64,000 nucleotides of DNA from an uncultured bacterium. Its GTDB lineage: Bacteria > Cyanobacteriota > Vampirovibrionia > Gastranaerophilales > Gastranaerophilaceae. The stretch spans positions 62,001 to 126,000 of the forward strand of contig CACZFL010000002.1 in assembly GCA_902780525.1 (NCBI GenBank), written 5' to 3'. A model generated the notes under the pieces. It was not told the DNA's origin. It saw only the letters and a program-made list of their open reading frames with translations, and ran no database searches. Within the stretch, counting starts at the first letter, position 1; every line of letters starts with the position of its first letter. The position numbers and the translations under genes are program-made. Of the stretch, positions 52,872 to 62,075 are shown one piece after another.

Positions 52872-53133
52872 AGATCTGGATTATTATATGAACCTTCCTT
52901 GGACACTCATTGAAGGTACAGACCTTGATTTTAACGGGAATCCGTATCATTATATAGAAATAAAGGAAATTCCGAGTTTTGCTTTTTGTGCCAAAACAAG
53001 AGAAAAAGCTCTTGAAAACTACAAAAAGCAACTAAAATTGTCTTTAATGCTTATGCTGGAAGACGGCGACCACATTGTAGAACCCGGAGAAGAAACAGAA
53101 GATGATATTGACTGGGAGAGTATATGTCCGTAA
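52864..53133 (+). CDS. HicB-like small protein
   Basis: An 89-residue protein from ATG 52864, inside the end of the GerMN gene (8-base overlap). HYIEIKEIPSFAFCAKTREKALENYKKQLKLSLMLMLE fits the HicB-type beta-beta-alpha core (strand, short turn, T-x-E-E-A helix). HicB proteins are antitoxins, but no HicA toxin gene adjoins it; the next gene, rimI, overlaps it by 10 bases. It may have a different job in this operon. Confidence 0.6.
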   Translation: MTKDLDYYMNLPWTLIEGTDLDFNGNPYHYIEIKEIPSFAFCAKTREKALENYKKQLKLSLMLMLEDGDHIVEPGEETEDDIDWESICP

Positions 53134-53651
53134 TTAACCTGACAGATGTAACTATATCGCCAATGACAAGAGATGATATTGAAGCCGTAGTTAAGATAGA
53201 AGAAGAGGCTTACGGCAAGCACCACTGGGCAAAATCGTCTTTTTATGATGAGATGTCAAACAATCTTGCAAAATATTATTCCGCAAAAACTCCATCAGGA
53301 GAACTTGTTGGATACGCAGGAACCTGGCATATAATTGATGAAGGACATATTACAACAATTGCAGTCAAGAAAGAGTATTTAAGAAACCATATCGGCGAAG
53401 CTATTATCCAAAAAATTATAGAAGATTGCTACAAAAATAATATTAAGTACCTGACTCTTGAAGTCCGAGTTTCAAATACGCCCGCTATAAAGCTCTATGA
53501 AAAATACGGGTTTCAGTCTTTGGGGACAAGAAAAGGCTATTATCAGGATAATAATGAAGATGCTCTTATTATGTGGACTGAAAATATTTTTTATGACAAA
53601 TTTAAAAGTATTTTTGAAACAAATTGTGCAAAATTGAAAAATCCGGTTTAA
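53124..53651 (+). CDS. rimI: GNAT acetyltransferase, RimI-like
   Basis: A 175-residue GNAT enzyme. ISPMTRDDIEAVVKIEEEAYG starts the fold. HITTIAVKKEYLRNHIGEAIIQKI includes the acetyl-CoA loop (RxxGxG/A, here RNHIGEA). LEVRVSNTPAIKLYEKYGFQSLGTRKGYY is the characteristic RimI stretch with the YxxxGF motif and the catalytic Tyr. It should acetylate the N-terminal Ala of ribosomal protein S18, or have a related target. It overlaps the HicB-like gene and is followed 5 bases later by bioY. Confidence 0.87.
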   Translation: MSVINLTDVTISPMTRDDIEAVVKIEEEAYGKHHWAKSSFYDEMSNNLAKYYSAKTPSGELVGYAGTWHIIDEGHITTIAVKKEYLRNHIGEAIIQKIIEDCYKNNIKYLTLEVRVSNTPAIKLYEKYGFQSLGTRKGYYQDNNEDALIMWTENIFYDKFKSIFETNCAKLKNPV

Positions 53652-53656
53652 ATTAA

Positions 53657-54334
53657 ATGAGTAAACGATATACAGAACAAATTAACAGTTTTAAATACAA
53701 AGGTGAGCCGATAAAAATCACAATCGGAACACTCGTAGTAATGTTACTCTGTATAATTTTACTTATAGTTGCAACTTTTTGCCAAATAACAATTCATCAC
53801 CCGTACATTCCGGGGGATTTCCTTTACTTCTTAGGTCAGGAACATACGGAAGCGGAAATTATAAGACATTTTATAAAAAGCTACGATTATATCCCACAAA
53901 TTCCTATGATATTTTTTATCGTAGCACTCCTTGGAAGGAAATTCGGAATAACTGCAATTGTTATGTATATCATATTAGGTATGTTTTTCCCGATATTTGC
54001 ACTCGGAGGCGGAATAAGTTACTTGTTTGAATACGGATTCGGATATATTCTTGCATACCTTCCTGCCGTATTTTTTGCAGGAACCCTTCTCAAAGGAAAA
54101 ACCGATTATTTAAGAATACCCGTAATAGCATTGGTAGGAGTTGTTACTATCCACCTTCTCGGTATTTTATACCTCTTATTTATTTCAACCCTTAGACAAG
54201 CTCCATGGGAGCTTGTATCAAGCTGGATAGCTTCGCAAAGCGGAGTACAAATGCTATATGATGTATTCTTTACAATAATAGCCATTATCCTCGGGAAACA
54301 GCTCAGAAAACTTCTCTGGATTGTTATGTGCTAG
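53657..54334 (+). CDS. bioY: BioY-family biotin transporter
   Basis: A 225-residue protein with about six helices. The family core ALGGGISYLFEYGFGYILAYLPAVFFAGTL corresponds to the GGxxYLxxxxxGYLxG motif of BioY, and VGVVTIHLLGILYLLF to the following helix. BioY is the substrate-binding subunit of an ECF-type biotin importer, able to work alone or with a shared energising module. The first 30 residues form an unusually long soluble lead. No T/A subunits are adjacent. Together with bioA, it shows both uptake and partial synthesis of biotin. Confidence 0.83.
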   Translation: MSKRYTEQINSFKYKGEPIKITIGTLVVMLLCIILLIVATFCQITIHHPYIPGDFLYFLGQEHTEAEIIRHFIKSYDYIPQIPMIFFIVALLGRKFGITAIVMYIILGMFFPIFALGGGISYLFEYGFGYILAYLPAVFFAGTLLKGKTDYLRIPVIALVGVVTIHLLGILYLLFISTLRQAPWELVSSWIASQSGVQMLYDVFFTIIAIILGKQLRKLLWIVMC

Positions 54335-54382
54335 GGGGTAAATATAGAAGGTAAATACCTGTTAAGTAAAATATACGGAATT

Positions 54383-54417
54383 AAAAAAGAGCGGACAAAA
54401 ATCATCCGCTCTTTTTT
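54383..54417. terminator. Bidirectional terminator between bioY and pgk
   Basis: AAAAAAGAGCGGA (54383-54395) pairs perfectly with TCCGCTCTTTTTT (54405-54417) around a 9-base loop, so it ends both convergent transcripts. Confidence 0.9.
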
Positions 54418-54433
54418 ATTATCTAAGTATTTT

Positions 54434-55630
54434 TTACTTATCGTCTAATGCTGCAACACCCGGAAGAACTTTACCCTCGATGAATTCGAGTGATGCTCCG
54501 CCGCCTGTTGAAACGTGAGTGAAGTCTTCAGCCTTAAAGAATTTCTTAGCTGCAGAAACACTATCACCGCCGCCGATAACAGAAGTTGCACCGCCCTTGG
54601 TAGCTTCAACTACTGCTGCAAGAACTGCCTTTGTACCTTCAGCAAACTTCGGATTTTCAAATGCACCAACAGGTCCATTCATCAAGATTGTCTTAGATGA
54701 CTTAATAACATCTGCAAATGCTTTTCTTGATTCTTCACCTGCATCAACACCTTCAAATCCGTCAGGAATTTCGTTGATTTTAACAAATTTGTTAGTACCA
54801 TTTCCTGAGAAATCGTCAGTTACTAAAACGTCTGTTGCCATAACGAGTTTAACACCCTTAGCAGCTGCTTTTGCCTCAATAGCTTTAGCAACTTCAAGCT
54901 GGTCATCTTCGCAAATTGAGTTACCGATTTTACCGCCGTTAGCTTTAACAAATGTGTAAGCCATACCGCCGCCAATAATCATGTTATCAACTTTGTCTAA
55001 CAAGTTTTCTAAAACACCGATTTTAGAAGAAACTTTAGCACCGCCAACGATAGCTGTAAACGGTCTTGTAGGATTATCAAGTGCCTGTGATAAGCATCTG
55101 ATTTCTTTTTCCATCAATAAACCTGAAACTGCAGGCTTAAGGATTTTAGCTAATTTTGAAGTTGAAGTGTGGTTTCTGTGTGCTGCACCAAAAGCGTCAT
55201 TTACATAGAAATCACCAAGTTTTGCAAGCTCTTCAGCAAATGTCATATCATCATCTTTTGCTTCTTCAGCTTTGTAATAACGAATGTTTTCTAACAAAGC
55301 AATCTGTCCGTCTGCAAGCTTTTCAACGTATGGAGCAGCTGCTTCAACTGAAGGAATAAATACGATTTCTTCACCAAAAACTTTAGCCATATATTTTGCA
55401 ACAGGTTCTAAAGTGAACTCAGGATTCTTTTCGCCTTTCGGACGACCGAGGTGAGCCATAAGAATAATTTTAGCTCCTCTTTCTTTTAAATAGTTTACGG
55501 TAGGAACGATAGCCTGAATACGGGTATCGTCAGTAACATTTTTGTTTTCATCAAGCGGAACATTAATATCAACTCTTATAAGAGCTCTTTTTCCCTTGAT
55601 GTCACCTAAATCTTTGATTGATTTTTTCAT
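54434..55630 (-). CDS. pgk: Phosphoglycerate kinase
   Basis: A 398-residue glycolytic enzyme transferring phosphate from 1,3-bisphosphoglycerate to ADP. ALIRVDINVPLDENKNVTDDTRI starts the N-terminal substrate domain, with MAHLGRPKGEKNPEFTL, LLENIRYYKAEEAKD and AFGAAHRNHTST. GGAKVSSKIGVLENLL, GPVGAFENPKFAEGT and STGGGASLEFIEGK form the ATP domain. It is single-domain-pair length, with no fused triosephosphate isomerase. GGAAG precedes the ATG. A strong terminator is shared with bioY. Confidence 0.98.
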   Translation of the reverse strand: MKKSIKDLGDIKGKRALIRVDINVPLDENKNVTDDTRIQAIVPTVNYLKERGAKIILMAHLGRPKGEKNPEFTLEPVAKYMAKVFGEEIVFIPSVEAAAPYVEKLADGQIALLENIRYYKAEEAKDDDMTFAEELAKLGDFYVNDAFGAAHRNHTSTSKLAKILKPAVSGLLMEKEIRCLSQALDNPTRPFTAIVGGAKVSSKIGVLENLLDKVDNMIIGGGMAYTFVKANGGKIGNSICEDDQLEVAKAIEAKAAAKGVKLVMATDVLVTDDFSGNGTNKFVKINEIPDGFEGVDAGEESRKAFADVIKSSKTILMNGPVGAFENPKFAEGTKAVLAAVVEATKGGATSVIGGGDSVSAAKKFFKAEDFTHVSTGGGASLEFIEGKVLPGVAALDDK

Positions 55631-55836
55631 GGTAAATCTTCCTTTCTTTATAAAAAATTCTCTCTTTTCTGCTTTACTTAATTATAAGCTAAACATGAAA
55701 AGGGGTAAACAAAATTTAAAGTAAATATTTCTTTACAAAATATACACAAACTCTCTCATTCACGCTACAATGTTCCATGGAGTGCATCTTATAACACACT
55801 TTTTACACAAGCTGAATTAAAATGGCAGGGAAAACT

Positions 55837-56679
55837 ATGGAAGCAACAATGGATTTTGAACTGACTAATTACAATTTTTATTCAAGCAGACTGGATATGG
55901 AACTTATATCCAACATTGTTGACTCCCTTAAAGCAATATTAGAAGAAGATAAAAAAGAAGAACAACCCCTGTTTTTGCGCGTTGCAGATGATTTTATTCT
56001 TAACATTGCGCGCAAAGTTGTTCAGGAAAAGAAAAAGACTTTTTTAATTGGTATTACCGGAGAAAGCGCATCAGGAAAAACAGTTTTTGTTGATAATACT
56101 ATTGAAGCTGTAGTACGTGAGAAAAAAGAAGGTATTTATACAGTTATAAGACAGGATGACTATTACAAAGATACTTCCCGTGAACTTCGTGAAGCTGGAA
56201 GTTATGATGCACTATTCAAGACAGGTTTTAGCTTTGATACACCGGAAGTTATTGACCTCGCTCTTATGCGTAAGCATCTTGAAGGGTTAAAAAACGGAGA
56301 AACCGTTCAATCTCCCAGATACGATTTTGTAACCTGTGAATCTCATCCGGACGGAGATATTAAAAAGCCCGCAAAAGTTATTCTAACAGAAGGTTTGTAT
56401 GTCCTGAATGAAGAAGTCCGTGATATTATGGACGTTAAAGTTTACGTATTTACTCCGATTGATGTTATAAAAGAACGCTGGTACAAACGTGCCGTTTCCA
56501 GAGGCAAAACAGGAGAAGCCGCTGATTTACAGTTTAAGGACGTTAACGCTACCGCACAAAAATATATAAGACCTAATTACAATCTTGCAGACTGCATTAT
56601 TAACGGCATGGTTGACAAGGATTACATCAAAGTAATCACTGACAAAATTATGGCACGCCTTAGTGAAATCTGCTGCTAG
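55837..56679 (+). CDS. Uridine kinase/phosphoribulokinase-family P-loop kinase
   Basis: About 280 residues from ATG 55837, which is preceded by AGGGAAA; ATG 55822 is an in-frame alternative without ribosome site. The P-loop GESASGKT lies about 75-82 residues in. Then come VIRQDDYYKD, SFDTPEVIDLALM, SPRYDFVTCE, VILTEGLYVL, and IKERWYKRAVSRGKTGE as in uridine kinases. An extra helical N-terminal region of about 70 residues precedes the kinase. It probably phosphorylates uridine/cytidine or a related small molecule. Confidence 0.85.
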   Translation: MEATMDFELTNYNFYSSRLDMELISNIVDSLKAILEEDKKEEQPLFLRVADDFILNIARKVVQEKKKTFLIGITGESASGKTVFVDNTIEAVVREKKEGIYTVIRQDDYYKDTSRELREAGSYDALFKTGFSFDTPEVIDLALMRKHLEGLKNGETVQSPRYDFVTCESHPDGDIKKPAKVILTEGLYVLNEEVRDIMDVKVYVFTPIDVIKERWYKRAVSRGKTGEAADLQFKDVNATAQKYIRPNYNLADCIINGMVDKDYIKVITDKIMARLSEICC

Positions 56680-56701
56680 TTAGTAATAGCCAAAACTATG
56701 T

Positions 56702-58453
56702 TTATGCAGTACCGGCGCTGTTAAAGAATTTCTGATAATTTTGCTGCATTTTTGTAATCGAATTTTCCATGCTTTGGAACTGCTTTTCCAGCTGTGCTTT
56801 ATATTTTTCTATGCTTGCATTTTTCTTTTTAATTTTTTCTTCTGTTTTCTTAATCTCTGAATCCAGAGTTGTTGTTTTTATGTCGAAGAAACCGGAAGCA
56901 GCCTTTAAACTCTGTTCAACAGTATCTTCTATCATGCTGAAAATACCATTTTCACCTGCAAGAATTGCCTTAACAGAATCAGGGTTTTCTTCAAGAGCTT
57001 TTAAGAATGTGCTTTCATTAAAAGACAAAGTGTTTGTATCAGAGCTTAAGTTGTTAGAATCTGCTTTTGTTGTAGAAACACCTATTTCTGATAGCAATTT
57101 AAACACACCACCATTTGTATTATTAGCACCATTAGTATAACTTCTTAATGTGTTTTTAAGACTTGTAAGGGAAGATTCTCCGTGAAGTTCTGCGCCATTT
57201 GCAGTAACTGTTCCTATCTGTTCAATAACACCATTATATGCATCAACAAAATTCTTAAGAGCGTCTTTTAATCCGCTTGTATCTTGTTCAACATTTAATG
57301 ATGTTGCACCATCTTCTTCTGTATTTGGACGTTTAAGGGTTATTGTAACACCCTGTATTCTTGAAACGTCAGAAGTTACTGTATTAGAAGTTGATACAAG
57401 ATTTGTACCGTTTATTGAAAGTATAGCGTTCTGTCCAAGCTCCTGAGCGCCTGTAAACATTTTTGATGATACAACATTTCCGTCTTCATCCCATACGGAT
57501 TCTGTTAAGCCCATAACATCAGTAAAATTGCTTGTACCTGCTTCAATATTAATAAACGAAGCCCCTTCTCTTTTCGATGTTATTGATAACTTTCCTGTTG
57601 CGTCGTCCCAATATGCGTATGCCTGTGCGTCATCATTATTATTTATTGCAGAAATCAGAGAAGATAACGTTGTATTACCGTCAATTTTAAACTGAGCAGT
57701 TCCGATTGTGAACGTTCCTGCTTTAATTATCTGATTAAACCCTGCATCTTCTGATGTTAATTTTGTTGATGTTGTAGCTTTATAAACAGAGTTTGAAGAC
57801 ATATAATTTCCGTCTTCAGCTCTTTCGAGTCCTACAAGTGATACAAAATTAGATGTATCTGTTGTTGCACCTACATGAATAGTATCTCCTTCGTTCAGAG
57901 CAGAAAACTTAATTTCACCGTTGTCGGTAATATCCATTTTTATTCCTGCATTTGCAAGTTCAATTTTTAAATCACCTACGGTATCACCGGATTCAATATT
58001 GATTGTGTTTTTTACCCCATTTACATAAGTATTGAGCGTTCCGTTTGTAATACCGAGACTTTTTAGTAATGTTTCATCATCTGCAACAGAACTTACTGCC
58101 TGCATAGAAGTTGCTTTTGTATATGTTGCAAGCTGTTTTACATATATATCATAGTTTTGTCTTTTAGCGTTTGAATCTGCTACAGCAGTAAATACATCTT
58201 CGTTTGAAGATTTGGCGCTGCTTTTTGAAAATAAATCAAAAGTACCGCCGAATTTTGCGTCGGTAAATTTTTCAACTGCCGTTCTCAACGTTGAAACCTT
58301 ACTTCTTGTATTGTTAAGTGCAGTTTTTACTGATTGAGTATCGGTAATTTTGGTTTGAAGTTTTGTAATCTCAGGTTGTTTGGTAGAAACGAGTGCTTCA
58401 ACCCACGATGAGGTGTCTAAGCCTGAGCCTAGCCCGCTAAAAGAAATCGTCAT
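56702..58453 (-). CDS. fliD: Flagellar hook-associated protein 2 (filament cap)
   Basis: A 583-residue protein that caps the filament and helps flagellin fold. SFSGLGSGLDTSSWVEALVS at the N-terminus is the FliD signature, followed by the coiled-coil start (ITDTQSVKTALNNTRSKVSTL). The C-terminal part (LKDALKNFVDAYNGVIEQIG, LSEIGVSTT, NSIEKYKAQL-like helix, MQQNYQKFFNSAG) matches FliD_C. It is longer than the E. coli protein (about 470), the extra length being in the outer domains. AAAAGGAC precedes the ATG. No flagellin gene is in the window. Confidence 0.94.
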   Translation of the reverse strand: MTISFSGLGSGLDTSSWVEALVSTKQPEITKLQTKITDTQSVKTALNNTRSKVSTLRTAVEKFTDAKFGGTFDLFSKSSAKSSNEDVFTAVADSNAKRQNYDIYVKQLATYTKATSMQAVSSVADDETLLKSLGITNGTLNTYVNGVKNTINIESGDTVGDLKIELANAGIKMDITDNGEIKFSALNEGDTIHVGATTDTSNFVSLVGLERAEDGNYMSSNSVYKATTSTKLTSEDAGFNQIIKAGTFTIGTAQFKIDGNTTLSSLISAINNNDDAQAYAYWDDATGKLSITSKREGASFINIEAGTSNFTDVMGLTESVWDEDGNVVSSKMFTGAQELGQNAILSINGTNLVSTSNTVTSDVSRIQGVTITLKRPNTEEDGATSLNVEQDTSGLKDALKNFVDAYNGVIEQIGTVTANGAELHGESSLTSLKNTLRSYTNGANNTNGGVFKLLSEIGVSTTKADSNNLSSDTNTLSFNESTFLKALEENPDSVKAILAGENGIFSMIEDTVEQSLKAASGFFDIKTTTLDSEIKKTEEKIKKKNASIEKYKAQLEKQFQSMENSITKMQQNYQKFFNSAGTA

Positions 58454-58665
58454 GATTCAAAGTCCTTTTTGTTTTTTAAATAAGTATATATTCCATTATA
58501 TATAATATATATCATTATATACCATGTTTTTATATAATTCAACCCTATAAACGGAGGAATTTTTTCAAAAAAATCATGTATTTATAGGTGATGGCTATCA
58601 TGCAGCTTATTTTAGTTAAAGTCATTGAAACACATAGTGTTTAAGGGCATCCGATAGTAAAAATT

Positions 58666-58681
58666 TAGACCATCTGGTCTA
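58666..58681. promoter_or_regulatory. Perfect palindrome upstream of the TPR gene
   Basis: TAGACCA-TC-TGGTCTA is a 7-base inverted repeat, 68 bases before the ATG of the TPR gene. It is operator-like in size. The surrounding 295-base gap between fliD and this gene is otherwise very AT-rich (repeated TATATA stretches near 58490-58530) and holds no gene that I can see. Confidence 0.4.
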
Positions 58682-58748
58682 TTATTTTACACCCTTTGGC
58701 TGTTACTTTTTTGCACCAGATTGTTTACCATATAGTTGGGAGAGAGTT

Positions 58749-59519
58749 ATGCAGGTGGAAGTATCTGTAAATAAAAATTTGGAAAAGGTTACATCAACAG
58801 TAACAAAGCCCATGCAATCCAGGGCTTATAATCTGTGTGTTAAAGCAGATGCGCTGAGGTTTGCAAAAATGTATCAGGATGCTGTTCAAACATACCTTCA
58901 GGCAATCATGCTTGATAGGTGTGAAGTAAAAGCATATTTTGGGCTCGCTTCTGCATACAAATATTTAAAGGAATACAGAAAAGCAATTAATACTCTCGAA
59001 AAACTTACAAATATAGATGATTCCAATGATAATTATTTTTTCGAGCTTGGTGTTTGTCATTTGCTTGACGGGCACCCGGAAAAAGCTATCCAATATTTAA
59101 TCAAAGCAATTTTACTCAACAGGGAAAATCTGGAAGCTCAGATTCAGCTTGCAATAGCACATGAACTGGTTGATGAAACAGATTTGTCATTAATGATTTA
59201 TAACAAGCTTATTGAAACAAATCCTGAATTCTTAAAGGCATATTACAACAAAGCTGCAATGCTAATGGGCATGGGACAATACATGGAGGCTTCAAGGACA
59301 TTCTTCCAGCTTATAAAACGCAACCCCGATTATTATAAGGCATACCTGGGAATTGCTATGAGTTTTGACAAAATGGCAAAATACAAAGATGCTATTCGAT
59401 ATTACAAAAAATTCCTGAATATCAAACGTTTTTCGGAAGATGCTGTTTTTGCGCGTGAACGTCTAAATGAGCTCAGAGCAGAGCATTTTTCTAACGACAA
59501 CAGATTGTCTTTGGTTTAG
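58749..59519 (+). CDS. TPR-repeat protein
   Basis: A 256-residue protein built of about six TPR units from residue 28 on (AKMYQDAVQTYLQAIMLDR, YKYLKEYRKAINTLEKL, LDGHPEKAIQYLIKAILLNR, MGQYMEASRTFFQLIKRNP, MAKYKDAIRYYKKFLN). No signal peptide or catalytic domain is visible, so it should be a protein-interaction scaffold. Its stop overlaps the convergent mraY stop by 4 bases. GAGAG precedes the ATG. The partner is unknown. Confidence 0.82.
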   Translation: MQVEVSVNKNLEKVTSTVTKPMQSRAYNLCVKADALRFAKMYQDAVQTYLQAIMLDRCEVKAYFGLASAYKYLKEYRKAINTLEKLTNIDDSNDNYFFELGVCHLLDGHPEKAIQYLIKAILLNRENLEAQIQLAIAHELVDETDLSLMIYNKLIETNPEFLKAYYNKAAMLMGMGQYMEASRTFFQLIKRNPDYYKAYLGIAMSFDKMAKYKDAIRYYKKFLNIKRFSEDAVFARERLNELRAEHFSNDNRLSLV

Positions 59520-60475
59520 AAAATAAAGTTCAGTACAACGGCAATAACTGAAAGAATAAGTGACACAAGAGCAAACTCGGCAACTATTCTTTTTTCGCTG
59601 TGTCCGCAAAGTTCAAAATGGTGATGTATAGGCGACATTTTGAATACCCTTTTTCCTGTAAGTTTAAAACTTGTTACCTGAATAATAACAGAAAGTGTTT
59701 CCATAACAAAAACACCGCCAAAAACTGCCAATAAAAGTTCGAATCTGCCGATAACCGCAAGTGAACCGAGTAAGCCGCCAAGAGCAAGTGAACCCGTATC
59801 GCCCATAAAAACCTGTGCTTTTGGCTTATTATATCTTAAAAAACCAAGCAACGCCCCGACTACCGTTAAAGATATTATTGCAATATCAATATGACCACCG
59901 ATAAATGCAAGAATACCGCATGCTAAAAATGCGGGAATGCCGGTAGAAGCTGCCAGCCCATCCAAACCGTCTGTGAGGTTGTATGCATTAGAAGACCCCG
60001 TAATAATAAATACTGCAAGGAGCGGATAAAAAATCCCCAGATCAAAACTTTTTGAACCCAAAGTTACAACACTTCCATAATGCTGCATAGCATAGATTGT
60101 CGGGATCAGAGCAATTAGAATCTGTCTTATAAGCTTGCCGCGGGGACTTAAGCCCTTATTTTCTTTGCCTTTTATTTTAAGATAATCATCCTGGAGTCCT
60201 GCAAATGCCATAAAAACAAGTGTTATTAGTATTATCCAGGAAGAGTTTCCCATTTGCTGAGCCATAAACAAAGTAACAATTGATGATATTACAATTGCAG
60301 TAATTATAAAAACACCGCCGGTTGTGGGAGTTCCCTGTTTTTTTGCATGAGTTTCCGGTGCAAGATCAAGAACATACTGACCTATTGTTTTTTTCTTTAA
60401 AAAATCTATATAAGGAACGCCCAGTAGCAAACATAAAACAAGGCTTAAAAGCAAACCGACTGCGAGCATTATCAT
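59516..60475 (-). CDS. mraY: Phospho-N-acetylmuramoyl-pentapeptide transferase
   Basis: About 319 residues from the ATG at 60475, which follows GAAGGAG; the longer frame starting at a TTG lacks a ribosome site. A ten-helix membrane enzyme that makes lipid I from UDP-MurNAc-pentapeptide and undecaprenyl phosphate. HAKKQGTPTTGGV, QDDYLKIKGKENKGLSPRGK (catalytic Asp pair), NAYNLTDGLDGLA, VFMGDTGSLALGG and SPIHHHFELCG are all MraY-specific. No other mur genes are adjacent. Confidence 0.96.
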   Translation of the reverse strand: MIMLAVGLLLSLVLCLLLGVPYIDFLKKKTIGQYVLDLAPETHAKKQGTPTTGGVFIITAIVISSIVTLFMAQQMGNSSWIILITLVFMAFAGLQDDYLKIKGKENKGLSPRGKLIRQILIALIPTIYAMQHYGSVVTLGSKSFDLGIFYPLLAVFIITGSSNAYNLTDGLDGLAASTGIPAFLACGILAFIGGHIDIAIISLTVVGALLGFLRYNKPKAQVFMGDTGSLALGGLLGSLAVIGRFELLLAVFGGVFVMETLSVIIQVTSFKLTGKRVFKMSPIHHHFELCGHSEKRIVAEFALVSLILSVIAVVLNFIF

Positions 60476-60618
60476 AGAATCTTCTCCTTCTTTTTTCTTA
60501 TTGCTATTGTAACTCAAATTAATACACAAGTAAAAATTGTAAAATATATTTACTCCGCCCCCTTTAAAAACATGTAAAAATATAGTACAATGAATAATGT
60601 AGTTATTAGGAGGTGTAA

Positions 60619-60969
60619 ATGCATATACACGTAAACGGTAAAAACATTGAAATTACTGATGCAATCAAGGCTTACGTAAAAGAAAAAATCGGAAAGGTAG
60701 TTAATCACTACGATCAAATTACAGCTATTGACGTAATCCTGTCTGTTATCAAAAACCCCGCTGCAACAGGAAAACACGTTGCAGAAGTTTCCTGTAAAAT
60801 GAATACCGGAGCTGTTCACTGTGAAGAATCAGCAGAATCAATGTATGCAAGTATTGATTTATTGGCTGACAAACTTGACAGACAAGTTAAGAAATTCAAA
60901 GACAAATCACTGTCTTCTGACAAATCAACTATCAGAAACAGCGAAGTACCAGAAGTTGTAGAAAGTTAG
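60619..60969 (+). CDS. hpf: Ribosome hibernation-promoting factor (HPF/RaiA type)
   Basis: A 116-residue protein that binds the decoding region of idle ribosomes. MHIHVNGKNIEITDAIKAYVKEKIGKVVNHYDQITAIDVILSV is the beta-alpha core; AEVSCKMN and ESAESMYASIDLLADKLDRQVKKFKDK complete it. It lacks the C-terminal dimerisation domain of long HPF, the form common in Cyanobacteria (LrtA). A strong AGGAGG site 6 bases before the ATG suggests high translation. Confidence 0.92.
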   Translation: MHIHVNGKNIEITDAIKAYVKEKIGKVVNHYDQITAIDVILSVIKNPAATGKHVAEVSCKMNTGAVHCEESAESMYASIDLLADKLDRQVKKFKDKSLSSDKSTIRNSEVPEVVES

Positions 60970-61008
60970 TTTTTATATAAAAATTTTATAACGAGATTAA
61001 TTAAACTT

Positions 61009-61047
61009 CGTCGGTAAGCAATGTCTTATCGGCGATTTTTATTTTTT
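61009..61047 (+). terminator. Terminator after hpf
   Basis: CGTCGGTAAG (61009-61018) pairs with CTTATCGGCG (61025-61034), two of ten pairs being G-T, and a T-rich tail follows. It overlaps an in-frame upstream ATG of the next gene, which supports the later start at 61102. Confidence 0.75.
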
Positions 61048-61101
61048 GTACTAGCAAAAAATTATTTTAGGGGTTTTTGTCTGATTATCCGGAGAATGGT
61101 C

Positions 61102-61974
61102 ATGAATCTAAAGATTAATTCTATTTCGAGTACCAACTATTATCATAACAATATTTCATTTAACAGGCGCAGTCATAACATTCTGCGCAAAGGTTGTTAC
61201 GCACTAATGACAGCCGCTATGTTAACAACTGCTGCATGCTCTAATAAAAACAAGACCGATAACTCTCAATTACCGGCGAGTGACAGTTTATTCCTTGATG
61301 CAGACAGCTTTGAAACACAAAACGGGGTACAGAATATATATCACTATTTCCCGACAGAAGACGGCAGTATTTCCAGTACTCCGGACTGGTTGGAAAAAAT
61401 ATATCCGGACGGAAGAAAAGAAATTGATAGCTTGGAATATAAAATATCCGTAGATGCTGACGGAGAAAAAACCATTGCTAAAACAGAAACCGACTCTCTC
61501 GGAAATACAATCATAACAACAAACTATCCTGACAGTACAAAAACCGTACAAACAATATACAAACTTATTGATCCGAACGAAAAGTTAGAATCGGAAAAAA
61601 CATACTGGAGTAACGGAAAGCTAAAAGAAAATAAAATTTATTACGAACACCCATCAGACAGTACAGACGTAAACTCACCCCTCTCTGTAACAGAGAGCTA
61701 TGAAAGATATAATGAAAACGGGATTTTATTAATCTGGGAATCCGTTAATAACACCCCTGAAAATAACGACAGCACAAATACCTATGACAGTAAAAACCGA
61801 TTGATTTTTAATGTTACTAAAAATGAAAATTATCAGTATAAAGGTGACGAAAAAACTCCGTTTCGCTCTGTTGCAGAATATAACGGATGCAAAAGAATAA
61901 CTTTATACACTGACAGCGGTGATGTTAAAAGAATATATTTTGAAGCCTCTGACGGTACGATTACGGAAAAATAG
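61102..61974 (+). CDS. Leader-motif lipoprotein-like protein with MORN-like repeats
   Basis: About 290 residues from ATG 61102, with CCGGAGA 6-7 bases before it. The leader (LKINSISSTNYYHNN-ISFNRR) precedes a hydrophobic stretch (KGCYALMTAAMLTTAACSN) that ends in a lipobox-like TAAC. It may be a lipoprotein with an unusually long n-region. The mature part has repeated YxxNGKLKE-type units (TYWSNGKLKENKIYYEH, YERYNENGILLIWES, TYDSKNRLIFNVT) as in YwqK/MORN-like proteins. Function is unknown. Confidence 0.7.
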   Translation: MNLKINSISSTNYYHNNISFNRRSHNILRKGCYALMTAAMLTTAACSNKNKTDNSQLPASDSLFLDADSFETQNGVQNIYHYFPTEDGSISSTPDWLEKIYPDGRKEIDSLEYKISVDADGEKTIAKTETDSLGNTIITTNYPDSTKTVQTIYKLIDPNEKLESEKTYWSNGKLKENKIYYEHPSDSTDVNSPLSVTESYERYNENGILLIWESVNNTPENNDSTNTYDSKNRLIFNVTKNENYQYKGDEKTPFRSVAEYNGCKRITLYTDSGDVKRIYFEASDGTITEK

Positions 61975-62075
61975 ATAACAACGTAACATGTCTTAACAAA
62001 AGTCCGTTTTTTGGCAAATCAGCCCGAATATTATACTTTATATAAATAGAAGGTTAAATATAAGCAGGTAATATT

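Noticed and set aside
52864-53133. Toxin-antitoxin locus from the HicB-like gene
   Set aside because: No HicA-like ORF adjoins it on either side; the neighbours are a GerMN protein and rimI.
61021-61101. ATG at 61021 as start of the lipoprotein-like gene
   Set aside because: It lies within the hpf terminator hairpin; ATG 61102 has a GGAGA site and begins the leader motif.
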